Source of the DNA: a bacterium
GTDB lineage: Bacteria; Bacillota; Clostridia; Oscillospirales; Oscillospiraceae
NCBI GenBank assembly: GCA_004560375.1
Contig: SFVC01000059.1
Coordinates: 1-6,736, forward strand
Direction of reading: 5' to 3'
DNA length: 6,736 nucleotides
In this document: in pieces, positions 4,817 to 6,736 of the stretch
Layout of the letters: each line of letters starts with the position of its first letter
Position numbering within the stretch: position 1 is the first letter of the stretch
Notes under the pieces: generated by a model
Database searches by the model: none
What the model was told of the DNA's origin: nothing
The model's input: only the letters and a program-made list of their open reading frames with translations
Made by a program: the position numbers and the translations under genes

Positions 4817-4825
4817 TGGTATGAT
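4817..4825 (+). promoter_or_regulatory. Probable extended -10 promoter of mutY
   Basis: TGGTATGAT is an extended -10 element (TGn plus TATGAT). No good -35 is found 16-18 bases upstream, which extended -10 promoters tolerate. Transcription would start at about 4832, the A of the mutY ATG, implying a leaderless or nearly leaderless message. The element lies inside a 14-base inverted repeat, GGTAT/ATACC (4818-4831). Confidence 0.5.
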
Positions 4826-4831
4826 AATACC

Positions 4832-5908
4832 ATGGAACGACAGGAGTTGACAACTGAAAACGTGCTGGCGACCCTGCCGGGGCCGCTTTTGGCCTGGTAC
4901 CGGGAAAATGCCCGGGACCTGCCCTGGCGGCGGACGGAGGACCCGTACCGCATCTGGGTGTCGGAGATCATGCTGCAGCAGACCCGTGTGGCGGCGGTTC
5001 TGGGCTACTACGCCCGGTTTCTCGAAGCCTTCCCCTCGGTGGAGGCTTTGGCAAACGCCCCGGAGGACCGCCTGATGAAGCTGTGGGAGGGGCTGGGCTA
5101 TTACAGCCGCGCCCGGAATCTGCAGAAGGCGGCGAAAGCCGTGGCGGAGATGGGCGGCTTCCCGGATACCTACGAGGGGCTGCTGAAACTGCCGGGGGTG
5201 GGGGACTACACCGCCAGCGCCATCGCCTCGGCTGCCTTCGGGCGGCGGGAGGCGGCGGTGGACGGCAACGTCCTCCGGGTGGTGACAAGGCTCACCGACT
5301 GCCATGACGACATCCTGGACCCGAAAACAAAGAAGCGCATCCGGGAGCAGGTGCAATCCATTATGCCGGAGGACACGGCGGACATCCGCGTGTTCAACCA
5401 GGCTACGATGGAGCTGGGGGCCACGGTGTGCGTCCCAAACGGCCCGCCCAAGTGTGACGCGTGCCCCGCCCGGGACTTCTGCCTGGGCCGCATCCGGGGC
5501 ACGGCGGAGAGCCTGCCGGTCAAGAAACCGAAAAAGGCCCGGAGGGTGGAGGAAAAGACCGTGTTCCTCCTGCTGCGGGAGGACAAGGTGGCCCTGAGCC
5601 GCCGCCCCGACAGCGGCCTTTTGGCGGGGCTGTGGGAGTTCCCCAACGTGGAGGGGGCTTTGGACGAGCGGGTTGCGGCGGAGGCTGTCAAGTCTATGGG
5701 CCTGACCGCCGTGGAGTGGAAAAACAAGCTGACGGCGAAGCACATCTTCACCCATGTGGAGTGGCACATGACGGGCTACACCCTGAGCGTGTCCGGGGAC
5801 GGCCCGGCGGAATGGGAGTGGGTGGACGCGGACGGGCTGGAGGCCCACGCCGTCCCCTCGGCCTTTGCCCGGTACTACGCCGAGGCGAAGGAACAGATGA
5901 AAGGATAG
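4832..5908 (+). CDS. mutY: Adenine DNA glycosylase MutY
   Basis: A 358-residue base-excision repair enzyme that removes adenine mispaired with 8-oxoguanine. The helix-hairpin-helix glycosylase domain has LPWR (30-33), catalytic E45 in SEIMLQQT, WEGLGYYSRARNL (85-97), the hairpin LPGVGDYTASA (120-130, with Y126) and catalytic D144 in VDGNVLRV. Four cysteines, C200, C208, C211 and C217, bind the 4Fe-4S cluster. The C-terminal NUDIX-like 8-oxoguanine reader covers about 240-350, with SGLLAGLWEFPNVEG and FTHVEWHMTGY. Length is normal. ATG 4832 fits the family's N-terminus; GTG 4796 would lie upstream of the predicted promoter. No Shine-Dalgarno precedes ATG 4832. The gene is divergent from the MerR operon and probably heads a unit running through two small membrane protein genes to the thymidine kinase gene. 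Confidence 0.97.
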   Translation: MERQELTTENVLATLPGPLLAWYRENARDLPWRRTEDPYRIWVSEIMLQQTRVAAVLGYYARFLEAFPSVEALANAPEDRLMKLWEGLGYYSRARNLQKAAKAVAEMGGFPDTYEGLLKLPGVGDYTASAIASAAFGRREAAVDGNVLRVVTRLTDCHDDILDPKTKKRIREQVQSIMPEDTADIRVFNQATMELGATVCVPNGPPKCDACPARDFCLGRIRGTAESLPVKKPKKARRVEEKTVFLLLREDKVALSRRPDSGLLAGLWEFPNVEGALDERVAAEAVKSMGLTAVEWKNKLTAKHIFTHVEWHMTGYTLSVSGDGPAEWEWVDADGLEAHAVPSAFARYYAEAKEQMKG

Positions 5909-5914
5909 AGAAGC

Positions 5915-6151
5915 ATGGGATGGTTAGTTGGCCTGCCGCTGGGGATTTTCCGGCTGCTGCTGGGCTTCTTGACGCTGGCCCTGCGGCTGGCGGTGCCCAT
6001 TGCGCTGATCGTGGCGCTGGTGGTGCTGTACCGCCGCAGCAAGGGCGTTTCTGCGGAGCAGCCCGGGCAGGAGAAGCCCAAAGAGCCGGAATTTAAGGGC
6101 CCGGTGTACACCGTGGATTATAGAGAAGTGGACGAAGATGAAGCTCATTAA
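5915..6151 (+). CDS. Small membrane protein of unknown function
   Basis: A 78-residue protein with a long hydrophobic stretch at residues 4-39, enough for one long or two short membrane helices, with R13 and R24 inside it, followed by RRSK and a charged tail rich in proline and acidic residues (VDEDEAH at the end). The basic RRSK suggests the tail is cytoplasmic. It resembles nothing I recognise. AAGGA (5901-5905), within the mutY end, lies nine bases before the ATG; the gap to the mutY stop is 6 bases, and its end overlaps the next gene by 14 bases, so co-transcription is likely. Being embedded between real genes with tight spacing supports it as a gene. Confidence 0.75.
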   Translation: MGWLVGLPLGIFRLLLGFLTLALRLAVPIALIVALVVLYRRSKGVSAEQPGQEKPKEPEFKGPVYTVDYREVDEDEAH

Positions 6152-6332
6152 GATTTTGCTGCTGGTGCTGCTGCTCCTGCTGGCGCGGAAGCTGGCGTGG
6201 TGCCTGCGGTGGCTGTGGTGTTATTACCATGGCAGGGAGACCCCGGCGCCGATTTCCTTCCTCCCCCGGCGGAGCGGGGAGACCTTTGCGGGGCATGTGC
6301 GGCGGAAGGAACAAGAGAAAAACGAGGATTAA
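6138..6332 (+). CDS. Very small single-helix membrane protein of unknown function
   Basis: A 64-residue protein: a leucine-rich hydrophobic segment (about 4-15), then a helix with arginine and tryptophan (RKLAWCLRWLWCYY, 17-30) and a basic, polar tail ending in EKNED. It could be a membrane anchor or an uncleaved signal. No family is recognised. It begins inside the preceding small gene (14-base overlap) without a strong Shine-Dalgarno, which suggests translational coupling, and stops 11 bases before the thymidine kinase gene. The coding case rests on context and on the membrane-like N-terminus. Confidence 0.65.
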   Translation: MKLIKILLLVLLLLLARKLAWCLRWLWCYYHGRETPAPISFLPRRSGETFAGHVRRKEQEKNED

Positions 6333-6343
6333 GGGAGAAAACA

Positions 6344-6736
6344 ATGGCACAGCTTTATTTCAAATACGGAGCCATGGGCTCCAGCAAGACGGCAAACGCG
6401 TTGATGGCCCGGTTCAACTACGAGGAGCGGGGCCAGCAGACATTGCTGGTGAAGCCACGGCTGGACACCCGGGACGGCGACCACATGGTGGTCTCCCGCA
6501 TCGGACTGAAATACCCCTGCATCTACTTCGACGAGATGCGGGAACTCTCCATCATGGAGCTGCAGCAGAACGCCTGCATCATCGTGGACGAGGCCCAGTT
6601 CCTGACGAAGGAGGAGGTCATGTACCTGGTGTACATCGTGGACGACCTGGGCATCCCCGTCATCTGCTACGGCCTGCGGGCGGACTTCAAGGGCGACCTG
6701 TTCCCCGGCAGCGAGGCGCTGCTGGTGATGGCGGAC
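6344..6736 (+). CDS. tdk: Thymidine kinase, N-terminal part (3' end outside window)
   Basis: The first 131 codons of a type II (TK1-like) thymidine kinase, which phosphorylates thymidine to dTMP with ATP in the salvage pathway. The P-loop is GAMGSSKT (9-16), followed by ANALM and NYEERGQ, then LLVKPRLDTRDG. The Walker B/catalytic segment is VDEAQF (81-86, catalytic base probably E83). CYGLRADFKGDLFPGS (108-123) matches the conserved GLR-DF-G-FPGS region. The window ends before the expected zinc-binding cysteine motifs, and no stop occurs. AGGGAG (6332-6337) lies six bases before the ATG. The P-loop has GSSKT where many relatives have a second glycine. It is the last visible gene of the mutY unit. 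Confidence 0.95.
   Translation, partial: MAQLYFKYGAMGSSKTANALMARFNYEERGQQTLLVKPRLDTRDGDHMVVSRIGLKYPCIYFDEMRELSIMELQQNACIIVDEAQFLTKEEVMYLVYIVDDLGIPVICYGLRADFKGDLFPGSEALLVMAD

Noticed and set aside
4796..4831. GTG start for mutY at 4796
   Set aside because: The GGAGGG directly abuts it without spacing, and it precedes the probable -10 element; the added residues are not MutY-like.
1..6736. CRISPR arrays, tRNA or rRNA genes, insertion sequences, attachment sites
   Set aside because: No regularly spaced direct repeats, cloverleaf-like sequence, transposase or integrase was found in the window.

Overview
The window is GC-rich, gene-dense bacterial DNA. The protein types and style (Clostridia-like YfcC transporter, YbjQ, a MerR regulator with a membrane tail, a short type II thymidine kinase, strong GGAGG ribosome sites, frequent TTG starts) suggest a GC-rich Clostridia member, perhaps of the Oscillospiraceae. 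That assignment is inference; no rRNA or other marker is present.

Layout. (1) 2-1768, plus strand: the 3' end of an ornithine carbamoyltransferase gene followed by a YfcC/ArcD-type membrane transporter, probably one transcript for arginine/ornithine metabolism. (2) 1769-2266: about 500 bases with no convincing gene, packed with hairpins, lying between converging transcription units; a likely terminator for the minus-strand operon sits at its right edge. (3) 4712 down to 2267, minus strand: six overlapping genes in one operon: a MerR regulator with a C-terminal two-helix membrane domain, two small two-helix membrane proteins, a YbjQ family protein, a metallo-beta-lactamase-fold hydrolase and a small cysteine-rich protein. 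Just upstream is a textbook MerR-type promoter: a 19-base spacer between -35 and -10 holding a perfect 7+7 inverted repeat. (4) 4832-6736, plus strand, divergent: mutY (A/G-specific adenine glycosylase), two small membrane proteins of unknown function, and the 5' part of a thymidine kinase gene that runs off the window.

The part most worth attention is the minus-strand operon. The MerR protein and the two small proteins share the same membrane module and the same cytoplasmic tail (R-x-R-[LI]-[KR]-E-I-x-G-G-E-E-D-x-A-x-Y or a variant). At each of the three junctions the DNA encoding that tail also carries the Shine-Dalgarno sequence and ATG of the next gene, giving 17-20 base overlaps. This looks like a membrane sensor/regulator module that expanded by tandem duplication, with the regulator probably controlling its own operon. 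What it senses cannot be read from the sequence.
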